Shown here: piece by piece, positions 6,081 to 13,037 of the stretch
Layout of the letters: each line of letters begins with the position of its first letter
Numbering within the stretch: position 1 is the stretch's first letter
DNA from: JBKBXU01 sp046313675
GTDB taxonomy: Bacteria > Bacteroidota > Bacteroidia > Cytophagales > Cytophagaceae
NCBI GenBank assembly: GCA_046313675.1
Contig: JBKBXU010000086.1
Coordinates: forward strand, 1-14,980
DNA length: 14,980 nucleotides
Reading direction: 5' to 3'
The notes under the pieces: model-generated
The model's input: only the letters and a program-made list of their open reading frames with translations
Told to the model about the DNA's origin: nothing
Database searches by the model: none
Translations under genes and position numbers: made by a program

Positions 6081-6747
6081 TGTCCAGCTCCACAATTTCA
6101 TTACATACCTTATCAAGGAAATAACGGTCGTGGGTAACCAGAAGGAGCGTGCCATTATTTGTTGAAAGAAGTTGTTCCAGCCATTCTATGCTTTCAAGAT
6201 CCAGGTGGTTGGTTGGTTCATCGAGTATAAGCAGGTCAGGTTCTTCCAATAGAACTTTGGCAAGGGCTACTCGTTTTTTCTGTCCTCCGGAGAGGGATTC
6301 CACCTGTTGAGAAAAATTATCTATGCCTAGTTTTGTGAGGATTTGTTTGGCATTTTGCTCAAAATCCCATGCATTGAGGCTTTCCATCCGTTCCAGAACC
6401 TCATTAAATTTATCGGCTTTAGATGGGTCAGCAACACATTCTTCGTAATCTCTAATGGTTTTTATGATCTCACTGTTGCCGGTGTAAATGATTTCTTCCA
6501 CCGTACCTTTGGCATCTGCCAGTGGGTTCTGGTCCAGGTAAGCCGTTTTGATGTCTTTACGAATGACCACATTACCACCTTCAGGTTCAAGTTTTCCGGC
6601 TAGTATGTTGAGTAAGGTAGTTTTGCCGGAACCGTTCTTTCCAACCAGGGCAACTTTTTGGCCTTTGCTAATTCCCAGGGTTATATCTTTGAAAAGTGGT
6701 TGTTCTAAAAAAGACTTGGAAACAGATTCGGCGGAAATGTAATTCAT
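6043..6747 (-). CDS. ABC-F N-terminal half (ABC domain 1)
   Basis: The 234-residue frame carries Walker A GKNGSGKT (36-43), signature LSGGQ (152-156), Walker B with the catalytic E177 in LLILDEPTNHLD, and H206 of the H-loop in VTHDRYFLD. The family part ends at about residue 224; the last ten residues (KRAGVDAQAA) are an out-of-frame reading of the linker end. The start at 6747 is standard, with the first beta strand right behind it. A TACTTCGC motif about 25 nt upstream on the minus strand may be its -7 element, weakly supported. Confidence 0.7.
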   Translation of the reverse strand: MNYISAESVSKSFLEQPLFKDITLGISKGQKVALVGKNGSGKTTLLNILAGKLEPEGGNVVIRKDIKTAYLDQNPLADAKGTVEEIIYTGNSEIIKTIRDYEECVADPSKADKFNEVLERMESLNAWDFEQNAKQILTKLGIDNFSQQVESLSGGQKKRVALAKVLLEEPDLLILDEPTNHLDLESIEWLEQLLSTNNGTLLLVTHDRYFLDKVCNEIVELDNEKRAGVDAQAA

Positions 6748-6905
6748 ATAGATGTAGAAATAAAGTGCGAAGTAAATAAATAAACTTTGAAATTGAGTTC
6801 TGTACCAGAATTTATTTATTTTTATATTCGTTAATTAATAGTATAATTTAAAACTATGACCAGTGAAATTGGTTATTAGTTCCACAATATAAACCTCAAA
6901 GAAGT

Positions 6906-7082
6906 ATGAAAATTAAAGAATATTTCGGCGTCGGAGAAGTCTTTACGTATTTTTTCAGAAAAAAGGATCCTAATCGCCCAAAGAATTTCAGCTTAAAAAT
7001 GATGCATGGGGTAAATAAAATTTCCATCCTTATGTTTCTGGCTGCTGTTCTGGTTATGATAGGCAGGTACCTGTTCAGATAA
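6906..7082 (+). CDS. DUF6728-like small membrane protein
   Basis: A 58-residue gene, short enough to be missed by length cut-offs. The N-terminal half is polar and basic (EYFGVGEVFTYFFRKKDPNRP), then a conserved-looking LKMMHGVNKISI leads into one membrane helix (about residues 38-55). The pattern GEVF-x-YFFRKKDPNRP plus MHGxNKISI is what I remember of the Bacteroidota family DUF6728, function unknown. The DNA is coding-like throughout, and the stop lies 6 nt before the start of the SGNH hydrolase, so the two are probably co-transcribed. The ATG has AAAGAAG a few bases upstream as a weak ribosome-binding site. The opposite strand also has an open frame here (6896-7087), which I regard as a shadow. 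Confidence 0.8.
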   Translation: MKIKEYFGVGEVFTYFFRKKDPNRPKNFSLKMMHGVNKISILMFLAAVLVMIGRYLFR

Positions 7083-7088
7083 ACCATC

Positions 7089-7691
7089 TTGCCTCATTCT
7101 CTTTCTATACTTGCACTGGGCGACTCCTATACCATAGGAGACGGACTCCCTGTAGAGGAAGCTTATCCAAGCGTATTAGCCGGACTTTTAAAAGAGAAAC
7201 ACCAAATTTCCGTAAATGTAAAAATTGTCGCCAGGACGGGTTGGACCAGCGGGGAGCTTTTGGAAAACCTTCTGGAATATCCGATCCCGGATACATATGA
7301 TTTTGTATACCTTCTTATTGGAGTGAATAATCAATATCGAAACCTTTCTCCCGAAGCCTTTAGGGAGGATCTGGAAAAGCTTTTCTCTCTTGCTCACACT
7401 TATCTGGTGAACTCCGATGACCCACTTATTGTACTTTCTATTCCGGATTGGGGGCAGACCCCATTTGGTCGGCAATCAGGACGATCGGATATTTCAGAGG
7501 AGATAAAATTGTTTAATTTCATAATTGAAGAGCAATGTAAGGCAGAGAAAGAAATTTTTGTTGACATTACCGAATTAACAGTGTTATTTGAACAAAAAGA
7601 GCCTTATTTGAATCCAGACCTACTTCACCCAGGTTCAATTATTTATAAAAGTTGGGCAAATAAGGTGTTGAATTATACTAAATTAAGATAG
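7089..7691 (+). CDS. SGNH/GDSL hydrolase family protein
   Basis: A 200-residue protein with the SGNH blocks in order: GDSYT (S13 nucleophile), G51 in ARTGWTSGEL, G-V-N80-N in LLIGVNN (the oxyanion Asn), and D177-LL-H180 completing the triad. It therefore looks like a catalytically complete esterase or acyl-hydrolase; the substrate is unknown. No signal peptide, so cytoplasmic. The frame opens after the in-frame stop at 7080-7082 and contains no ATG at all, so translation probably begins at the TTG at 7089, coupled to the DUF6728-like gene ending 6 nt upstream. It contains no internal methionine. Block I comes only 10 residues in, so little or nothing is missing from the N-terminus. Confidence 0.85.
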   Translation: MPHSLSILALGDSYTIGDGLPVEEAYPSVLAGLLKEKHQISVNVKIVARTGWTSGELLENLLEYPIPDTYDFVYLLIGVNNQYRNLSPEAFREDLEKLFSLAHTYLVNSDDPLIVLSIPDWGQTPFGRQSGRSDISEEIKLFNFIIEEQCKAEKEIFVDITELTVLFEQKEPYLNPDLLHPGSIIYKSWANKVLNYTKLR

Positions 7692-7696
7692 TGTTG

Positions 7697-7726
7697 TTTG
7701 ATTTTTAGAAATCTTTCGTAACTTCA
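7697..7726 (+). promoter_or_regulatory. Possible Bacteroidota-type promoter for the response regulator gene
   Basis: TTTG (7697-7700), then 18 nt, then TAACTTCA (7719-7726), resembling the TTTG / TAnnTTTG layout described for Bacteroidota. It lies about 40 nt before the ATG at 7767. Such weak matches are common in AT-rich DNA. Confidence 0.3.
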
Positions 7727-7766
7727 TGTAAGGAATTACGTAAAAATTCATAAATGTGGAAAAGTT

Positions 7767-8234
7767 ATGGAATCAGTTACACACGTCTTACTAGTCGATG
7801 ATGATCTGGAAAGCAACAGCCAGAATGAGCGGGCTTTTCGGCGAGCTAACTTTAAGAAAATTAAAGTAACCCTGAATGGGGGACATGCCCTGGTATATCT
7901 TCATCAGATTCAGGATGCTATACGGGATTCAAAAATAGTGATTATTCTGGATGTGGATATGCCAATTATGGATGGCAAGGAATTTCTGAAAAATTATAAT
8001 CTAACCAAAGAGTTTTGCAAGGATAACATTCTAATAGTCGTGCAGGGAAATGAATTGAGTTCGCGGGTTATAGAGGATATGCAAAAATTGGGTGTTGAGT
8101 ATTTTGTAAACAAACCAGTAAAAATCTCTCAGATTCAAAGTATGGTTAACGAATACTTCAGTCCTGCACAAGAAAAAGCCATCGTTAAGAAATTTCCCTA
8201 TAACCAGGATCAGAGAAGGGCTGCTTTAGGTTAA
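7767..8234 (+). CDS. Single-domain response regulator, atypical switch residue
   Basis: A 155-residue receiver domain protein. The acidic pocket is D11-D12(-D13) in LLVDDD, the phosphate acceptor is D62 in ILDVDMPIMDG, and the conserved lysine is K116 in VNKPV. The usual Thr/Ser at the end of beta-4 is replaced: the segment reads LIVVQGNEL, placing V92 where the other receiver in this window has S102. Phosphorylation remains possible, but the standard Thr/Ser-Tyr switching is altered. After the domain comes a 25-residue basic tail (KKFPYNQDQRR) with no known fold. The start ATG has GTGGAAAAG just upstream. No kinase is nearby, so the pathway is unknown. Confidence 0.85.
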   Translation: MESVTHVLLVDDDLESNSQNERAFRRANFKKIKVTLNGGHALVYLHQIQDAIRDSKIVIILDVDMPIMDGKEFLKNYNLTKEFCKDNILIVVQGNELSSRVIEDMQKLGVEYFVNKPVKISQIQSMVNEYFSPAQEKAIVKKFPYNQDQRRAALG

Positions 8235-8561
8235 TCCCAATGTTTCTAAAGCTATAGTTTATTTCGTCATAAGCTTTAACTTTAACTTTTACTCTTACAT
8301 GCTAGTTTGTTCATACCACAAGGTATTAAATCTTGGTAGGGATCACTATGACTTAATCACATTTGGTGGGGTCACAAACTCAGGTGGTGAGATCCCGGCT
8401 CTCCGCAAGCTACGGCCGGGATGACGACGTGTGAGGTCGACAGACACTCCAGAAGTCCATGGCCGATAGTCCACAGAGTCATATCTCAGTCCACAGCTGA
8501 TATTTCACAGATCTCAGCACTCAAAAACTTACGCCTTAATTACTTATGCCTTACGCCTCAA
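8235..8561. other. 327-bp intergenic region with palindromic repeats
   Basis: No gene is seen; the open frame at 8421-8648 runs antisense into leuS and is not protein-like. The region contains a weak hairpin AAAGCT (8248-8253) / AGCTTT (8272-8277) after the response regulator, a 47-bp palindromic repeat at 8389-8435, repeated AGTCCACAG words near 8470-8505, and a 16-bp direct repeat at 8528-8543 and 8550-8565 whose second copy covers the leuS stop codon. Confidence 0.55.
8389..8435 (+). repeat. REP-like palindromic repeat, copy 1
   Basis: A 47-bp element with arms ATCCCGGC (8392-8399) and GCCGGGAT (8415-8422). Its reverse complement occurs at 14714-14760 with a single difference. The core belongs to the common class of CATCCCGGC-type dispersed intergenic palindromes. 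Confidence 0.8.
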
Positions 8562-11492
8562 TTACACCACCAGATTCACAATCTTATTAGGTACTACAAT
8601 GACCTTCTTAGGGTTTTTGCCTTCAAGCCATTTCTGAACCTGTTGTGATTTTAATACTTCTTCTTCGATTTGTTCCTTGGTCAAATTGACAGGTAAGCTT
8701 ATTTTAACACGCATTTTTCCATTGACAGAAACAGGATACTCAAAGCTATCTTCCGTCAGGTATTCTTGTTTCCAGGTTGGGAAGGTTGCATGGCTTATGC
8801 TTTCTTTGTTTCCAAGCCTTGCCCAAAGTTCTTCTGAAATATGGGGGGCGTATGGCGCTAAGGTGATCAGGAGATCCTGTAAAATACTTTTCTTGTTGCA
8901 CTTTAGGCTGGTGAGTTCGTTTACACAAATCATAAAGGTACTAACGGAGGTATTGAATGAGAAACGTTCAATATCTTCTTCTACCTTTTTCATGGTTTTA
9001 TGCAAGATTTTTAGTTCTTCCTGAGAAGCAGGTACATCGCTTACATTAAAATTCCCTTGAGCGTCATGGAAGAGATTCCATAATCTTCTTAAAAATTTAA
9101 ACACACCATCTATGCCATTAGTATTCCAGGGTTTAAACTGTTCAAGTGGCCCAAGGAACATTTCATACATTCTTAAAGTATCGGCTCCATATTTCTCTAC
9201 CATGTCATCCGGATTAACCACATTGTATTTGGACTTAGACATTTTTTCTATTTCGCTTCCGCAAATGTATTTTCCGTCTTCCAATATGAATTCAGAATAA
9301 TCGAACTCAGGCCACCAGTTTCGGAAAGAAGCTATATCTAATATATCATTATCTACTATGCTAACATCTACATGGTGTTCAGTTATTCTATTCCAGTCTA
9401 TAGATGCAATATTTATTTGATTGTCATTGTTAAAGTTTCTTGCTTTATCACAAAATTTACTTAGTTCTTCATTAATAAAGGCTTTTTCTTTTTCGTTTAT
9501 TTTATTTGAAATAACTTTTTTATATAAATTAAGAGAAAGGTAGACTGAGGGATACTTATTGTTTTGGGAAGAACCTGACCATGTTATTTGCATCCGATAT
9601 ACAAAACTAGACCGCCCCTGGATCATACCCTGATTAATGAGTTTTTTAAAAGGTTCTTCGCAGCTTACCCATCCGATGTCATGCAGGAATTTATTCCAGA
9701 ATCGTGAATAAAGAAGGTGGCCTGTGGCGTGCTCTGCCCCGCCTATATAAAGATCCACCTGATTCCAGTAGGCTTCGGCGTCCTTGCTGAATGGTTGCTT
9801 ATCATTTAAAGGATCCATGTACCTCAGGAAATACCAGCTTGAGCCTGCCCAGCCGGGCATGGTGCTGAGCTCATAGGTATGCCCGTTTTTAGTTATAAAA
9901 TCTTTTGCTCTCCCCAATGGTGGTTCGCCTGTTTCGGTTGGTTTGTATTCATCAATTTCAGGCAATTCCAATGGTAATTCTGATTCCTTCAATGTGTATG
10001 GAAGGCCATCTTTAAAATAGGCAGGTATGGGTTCTCCCCAATAGCGTTGGCGGCTAAAGATGGAGTCACGCATTTTAAAATTAACCTTTGCTTTCCCTAT
10101 TCCTTTTTGTTCGGCGTATTCGATGGCTTTTTTTATTGCATCTTTGACAGGCAGGCCGTTTAATATTCCGGAATTGATCATTGTCCCCTTTTTGGGATCA
10201 AAATCTTCCTTGGTGATATCGGTGCCTTCACCTTCCTGCACCTGAATGATCGGCAAGTCGAAATGGATGGCAAAGTTATAGTCCCTGATATCAGAAGAAG
10301 GTACTGCCATTACGGCGCCTGTTCCATAGCCTGCAAGGACATAATCTGCGATCCAGATGGGTATACGTTCACCGCTGAAAGGATTGGTGGCATAGGCGCC
10401 GGTAAACTGTCCGGACATGGTTTTAACATCGCTCATCCGGTCTCTTTCGGAACGGTTTTTTGCTTTTTCTACATACTCTTCTACCGCGGTTTTTAATTCC
10501 GGAATGGTGATTTGTTCTATAAATTCATGTTCCGGGGCCAGGGCAAGGAATGTTACCCCGTAAGTGGTATCGATCCGGGTGGTGAAAGCTTCAATTTTAA
10601 GATCCGTATTTTCAATTTGAAAAGTTAAGGTTGCTCCAAGGGATTTTCCGATCCAGTTGCGTTGCATTTCCTTCATTGGTTCCGGCCAGTCGATGGTCTC
10701 AAGACCCTGAAGAAGGCGCTCTGCATAGGCTGTAATACGCATGCTCCACTGGCGCATTTTTTTCCTTTCCACGGGAAATCCTCCTCTTTCGGAGAGTCCG
10801 TCTTTCACTTCTTCATTTGCCAGTACCGTTCCTAAAGAAGGGCACCAGTTGACCATGGTTTCGGAAATGTAGGTAAGTCTGTACTTAAGGAGTATCTGCT
10901 GCTGTTCTTTTTCGGACATTTTTGTCCATTCTTCTGCAGAAAATTGAGGCGTATCTTCGTCGCACACCGCATTAACCTTGCTGTTGCCCTGATTTTCAAA
11001 AAGTGAGATAAGCTTTTCTATGGATTCGGCTTTTTCTTCTGCCTTATTATACCAGGACTTAAACAGTTGTATGAAAATCCATTGTGTCCATTTATAATAG
11101 GAAGGGTCACTGGTACGCACTTCCCGGGACCAATCAAAGGAAAAGCCCAGGTTATCAAGTTGTTCTTTATATCTTTTTAAGTTAATCTCGGTAGTGATGG
11201 CAGGATGCTGGCCGGTTTGCACGGCATACTGCTCTGCAGGCAAACCAAAAGAGTCAAAACCCATGGGGTGCAGGACATTAAATCCTTTTAGCCTTTTATA
11301 ACGGGCTACAATGTCGGAGGCTATATAGCCCAGCGGATGCCCCACATGCAAACCTGCACCTGAGGGATAGGGAAACATGTCAAGTGCATAGTATTTGGGC
11401 TTTGAAGGATTGGTAGACGTTTTATATAAATTAAGTTCTTTCCAGTTCTTTTGCCACTTCTTTTCTATTTCCTGAAAGTTGTATTCACTCAT
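8562..11492 (-). CDS. leuS: Leucine--tRNA ligase (LeuRS)
   Basis: A 976-residue class I aminoacyl-tRNA synthetase that charges tRNA-Leu with leucine in the cytoplasm. The HIGH motif is H49-V-G-H52 in YPSGAGLHVGHPLGY. The editing (CP1) domain includes TTRIDT and GTGAVMAVPSSDIRD, with D401 and D404 in the usual acidic positions. The late catalytic motif is K750-MSKS in EIEKMSKSKYNVVNPDD, followed by the anticodon-binding helices. The C-terminal domain ends VVPNKIVNLVV. Bacteroidota versions I recall are about 920-950 residues. The extra length is explained by an insertion at about residues 634-704, just before KMSKS, in the position of the leucine-specific domain; its DNA is visibly more AT-rich than the rest. 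A TACTTTTG promoter element precedes the gene. Confidence 0.95.
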   Translation of the reverse strand: MSEYNFQEIEKKWQKNWKELNLYKTSTNPSKPKYYALDMFPYPSGAGLHVGHPLGYIASDIVARYKRLKGFNVLHPMGFDSFGLPAEQYAVQTGQHPAITTEINLKRYKEQLDNLGFSFDWSREVRTSDPSYYKWTQWIFIQLFKSWYNKAEEKAESIEKLISLFENQGNSKVNAVCDEDTPQFSAEEWTKMSEKEQQQILLKYRLTYISETMVNWCPSLGTVLANEEVKDGLSERGGFPVERKKMRQWSMRITAYAERLLQGLETIDWPEPMKEMQRNWIGKSLGATLTFQIENTDLKIEAFTTRIDTTYGVTFLALAPEHEFIEQITIPELKTAVEEYVEKAKNRSERDRMSDVKTMSGQFTGAYATNPFSGERIPIWIADYVLAGYGTGAVMAVPSSDIRDYNFAIHFDLPIIQVQEGEGTDITKEDFDPKKGTMINSGILNGLPVKDAIKKAIEYAEQKGIGKAKVNFKMRDSIFSRQRYWGEPIPAYFKDGLPYTLKESELPLELPEIDEYKPTETGEPPLGRAKDFITKNGHTYELSTMPGWAGSSWYFLRYMDPLNDKQPFSKDAEAYWNQVDLYIGGAEHATGHLLYSRFWNKFLHDIGWVSCEEPFKKLINQGMIQGRSSFVYRMQITWSGSSQNNKYPSVYLSLNLYKKVISNKINEKEKAFINEELSKFCDKARNFNNDNQINIASIDWNRITEHHVDVSIVDNDILDIASFRNWWPEFDYSEFILEDGKYICGSEIEKMSKSKYNVVNPDDMVEKYGADTLRMYEMFLGPLEQFKPWNTNGIDGVFKFLRRLWNLFHDAQGNFNVSDVPASQEELKILHKTMKKVEEDIERFSFNTSVSTFMICVNELTSLKCNKKSILQDLLITLAPYAPHISEELWARLGNKESISHATFPTWKQEYLTEDSFEYPVSVNGKMRVKISLPVNLTKEQIEEEVLKSQQVQKWLEGKNPKKVIVVPNKIVNLVV

Positions 11493-11515
11493 AGTGCCTC
11501 ATTATTTATAAGATG

Positions 11516-11523
11516 CAAAAGTA
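11516..11523 (-). promoter_or_regulatory. Promoter -7 element of leuS
   Basis: TACTTTTG on the minus strand, followed by CATC, exactly fits the TAnnTTTG -7 consensus of Bacteroidota. It lies 23 nt upstream of the leuS ATG, giving a short leader. A TTAG about 20 nt further upstream is a poor -33 candidate. Confidence 0.6.
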
Positions 11524-11649
11524 GTTTTTTTTACTAAATGTTTCTAATCCGAAATGTATATATAATTCTCAGGAGTGAGAATAATCATTTTTATTTCCCA
11601 TCGTTTTTATGTAAATTTATAGTATTAAACCTAAACCTAAATTCAGACC

Positions 11650-11910
11650 ATGAAAAAAATCATATTTTCTATACTATTTTCTGCTGTAATAGCATTTGGT
11701 TCAATTGCAAGCGCTACCATTATAAATGAGGAGCCATCCATATCTTTGACGGATAAAGACAAGGATAAAGACAAGAAGAAGAAATGTTGTAAGGCTGAAG
11801 GTGAAAAAAAATGCGCAGACAAAAAAGATTGTGCGAAAAAATCTAAAAAAGAATGCTCTACAGAAGGGCAAACAGAAAAAAAAGGTTGCTGCTCTAAAAA
11901 GACCAATTAA
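11650..11910 (+). CDS. Small exported Cys/Lys-rich protein
   Basis: Encodes 86 residues. A signal peptide covers about residues 1-22 (hydrophobic IIFSILFSAVIAFGSIASA). The mature part is about 60 residues, dominated by lysine, with a run of alternating D and K (DKDKDKDKKKK) and seven cysteines arranged as CC, C, C, C and CC (KKCCKAEGEKKCADKKDCAKK ... GCC). This suggests metal binding or disulfide bonding outside the cytoplasm; it is an inference from composition, not a family match. Similar low-complexity Cys/Lys proteins occur in Bacteroidota as hypothetical proteins. A clear terminator follows 30 nt after the stop. It is divergent from leuS, sharing a 157-bp AT-rich spacer. Confidence 0.7.
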   Translation: MKKIIFSILFSAVIAFGSIASATIINEEPSISLTDKDKDKDKKKKCCKAEGEKKCADKKDCAKKSKKECSTEGQTEKKGCCSKKTN

Positions 11911-11940
11911 TATCTTTCTTATTTTTGTTTAAAGTTTAAG

Positions 11941-11972
11941 TGCTGCTTTGTAATTTCAAGGCAGCATTTTTT
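11941..11972 (+). terminator. Rho-independent terminator between the Cys-rich gene and thyA
   Basis: TGCTGC (11941-11946) pairs with GCAGCA (11961-11966), with inner TTG/CAA pairing around a TAATTT loop, followed by six T. It ends only 19 nt before the thyA ATG, so it should separate the two transcripts. Confidence 0.8.
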
Positions 11973-11991
11973 AATTTACCCATATATAACT

Positions 11992-12786
11992 ATGCAACAG
12001 TATCATGATTTAATGCAACACATTCTTGATAAGGGTGTTAAAAAAGAAGACCGGACAGGGACAGGTACAGTTAGTGTTTTTGGTTACCAAATGCGCTTTG
12101 ATTTATCCGAAGGTTTTCCATTGGTAACTACCAAGAAATTGCACCTCAAATCCATTATTCATGAGCTGTTGTGGTTTTTAAAGGGTGAATCAAATATTAA
12201 ATACCTTAAGGAAAATAATGTTTCCATCTGGGATGAGTGGGCAGATGAAAATGGGGATCTTGGCCCGGTTTACGGACATCAATGGCGCTCGTGGCCATCG
12301 CCGGAGGGTGGGAGTATAGACCAAATTGCGAAGGTGGAGGAACAAATTAAGAAGAACCCTGATTCCAGAAGACTGATTGTTAGTGCCTGGAATGTTGCCG
12401 ATGTGGACAAAATGAAATTGCCTCCTTGTCATGCATTTTTTCAGTTTTATGTGGCGGATGGCAAATTATCTTGTCAGCTTTATCAACGAAGTGCGGATGT
12501 CTTTCTGGGGGTGCCATTCAATATAGCGTCGTATGCATTACTTACAATGATGTTTGCTCAGGTTTGCGGCTTGAAACCCGGTGATTTTGTTCATACCCTT
12601 GGTGATGCACACCTTTACAGTAATCATATAGAACAGGCAAAGCTGCAGTTGTCCCGTGACTTCAGGCCATTGCCTATTATGAAGATTAATCCTGAGGTAA
12701 AATCCATCTTCGATTTTAAGTTTGAAGATTTTGAATTGCAGAATTATGATCCCCACCCTCATATTAAAGCGGTGGTGGCGGTGTAA
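11992..12786 (+). CDS. thyA: Thymidylate synthase ThyA
   Basis: A 264-residue enzyme, the same length as the E. coli protein. It converts dUMP and 5,10-methylenetetrahydrofolate to dTMP and dihydrofolate in the cytoplasm. Key residues are all present at E. coli numbering: R21 in EDRTGTGT (phosphate binding), catalytic C146 in PPCHAFFQFYV, R166 in QLYQRSADVFLG, D169 and N177. The C-terminus ending IKAVVAV fits the family. The usual companion, a dihydrofolate reductase gene, is not in the window; repeats and an IS follow instead. No clear ribosome-binding site is seen. Because a terminator ends 19 nt upstream, thyA must have its own promoter overlapping that hairpin (TAATTTCA at 11951-11958 is a candidate -7 box) or rely on read-through. 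Confidence 0.97.
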   Translation: MQQYHDLMQHILDKGVKKEDRTGTGTVSVFGYQMRFDLSEGFPLVTTKKLHLKSIIHELLWFLKGESNIKYLKENNVSIWDEWADENGDLGPVYGHQWRSWPSPEGGSIDQIAKVEEQIKKNPDSRRLIVSAWNVADVDKMKLPPCHAFFQFYVADGKLSCQLYQRSADVFLGVPFNIASYALLTMMFAQVCGLKPGDFVHTLGDAHLYSNHIEQAKLQLSRDFRPLPIMKINPEVKSIFDFKFEDFELQNYDPHPHIKAVVAV

Positions 12787-12819
12787 AGAAGGGAACGGAA
12801 AATTTAATTATGAATTATG

Positions 12820-12927
12820 AATTTTGAATTCTAAATTAATGATAATCAGTGTGGTAATTTTTAAATGGACCGCTGGCTATTACCTGAAACTTACAATTAA
12901 CCTGTTTCCCGGACCTGTTCCGGGATC
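12820..12927 (+). repeat. Long direct repeat, copy 1 (at least 108 bp)
   Basis: Identical to 14873-14980, 2053 bp further on. It begins in AT-rich AATTTTGAATTCTAAATT DNA, passes through a unique-looking middle, and ends in a hairpin, CCCGGA (12908-12913) / TCCGGG (12919-12924). The second copy is cut by the window end, so the full length is unknown. No coding potential. Confidence 0.85.
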
Positions 12928-12980
12928 CGTTGGTCATTGGCAGTGATAAAAAAACAATTAAATCCTCCACGCCAATGTTT

Positions 12981-12990
12981 GTGTCTTCAC
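12981..12990 (+). repeat. Target-site duplication of the IS, left copy
   Basis: GTGTCTTCAC directly precedes the left inverted repeat and recurs directly after the right one (14663-14672). Ten bp fits the IS4 family. Because the word begins GTG and ends CAC, the boundary with the terminal repeats is uncertain by up to 3 bp. Confidence 0.8.
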
Positions 12991-13007
12991 CATAGCCGTC
13001 AACCTAA
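12991..13007 (+). repeat. IS left terminal inverted repeat
   Basis: CATAGCCGTCAACCTAA, matching the reverse complement of the right end except for one base (C versus T at 13004). Confidence 0.8.
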
Positions 13008-13037
13008 CAGAAATTTTCCTGGGAAAATAAACTTAAG

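Larger units (their letters stand above)
4971..6747 (-). pseudogene. ABC-F ATPase (Uup-like), split by frameshift and missing its linker
   Basis: Two overlapping frames together encode a protein with two ABC ATPase domains and a C-terminal coiled coil, the layout of ABC-F ribosome-associated factors of the Uup type. ABC-F proteins bind the ribosomal E site and act on stalled or cold-shocked ribosomes. Domain 1 runs to ELDNE; domain 2 resumes at KKELEWMRRQPKARGTKSKSR, typical of the end of the Uup linker. The usual 40 or so residues in between (a GNY-containing arm and helix) are absent, and the frame changes by one base at an A6 run (complement of 6072-6077). Both halves keep all nucleotide-binding motifs. 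Either an out-of-frame deletion inactivated the gene, or it is now made as two chains. No intact copy is in the window. Confidence 0.75.

Noticed and set aside
6070..6082. Programmed ribosomal frameshift at the A6 run of the ABC-F gene
   Set aside because: The zero-frame codons are GAA AAA AGA, which do not form the A-AAA-AAG slippery pattern, and the needed shift is +1. The linker is also missing, so recoding would not restore a normal protein.
6774..6821. 11-bp inverted repeat AAATAAATAAA / TTTATTTATTT upstream of the ABC-F gene
   Set aside because: Pure A/T arms with a 26-nt spacer are likely by chance in this AT-rich spacer; no operator can be argued.
8248..8277. Terminator after the second response regulator
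   Set aside because: The stem has only six A/T-rich pairs with a long loop and no clean T-run, so it is only mentioned in the intergenic entry.
8421..8648. Plus-strand open frame of 75 codons
   Set aside because: It begins in a palindromic repeat and then runs antisense through leuS.
12787..12980. Missing dihydrofolate reductase gene after thyA
   Set aside because: Only repeats and the IS follow; the reductase may simply be elsewhere, so no deletion can be claimed.
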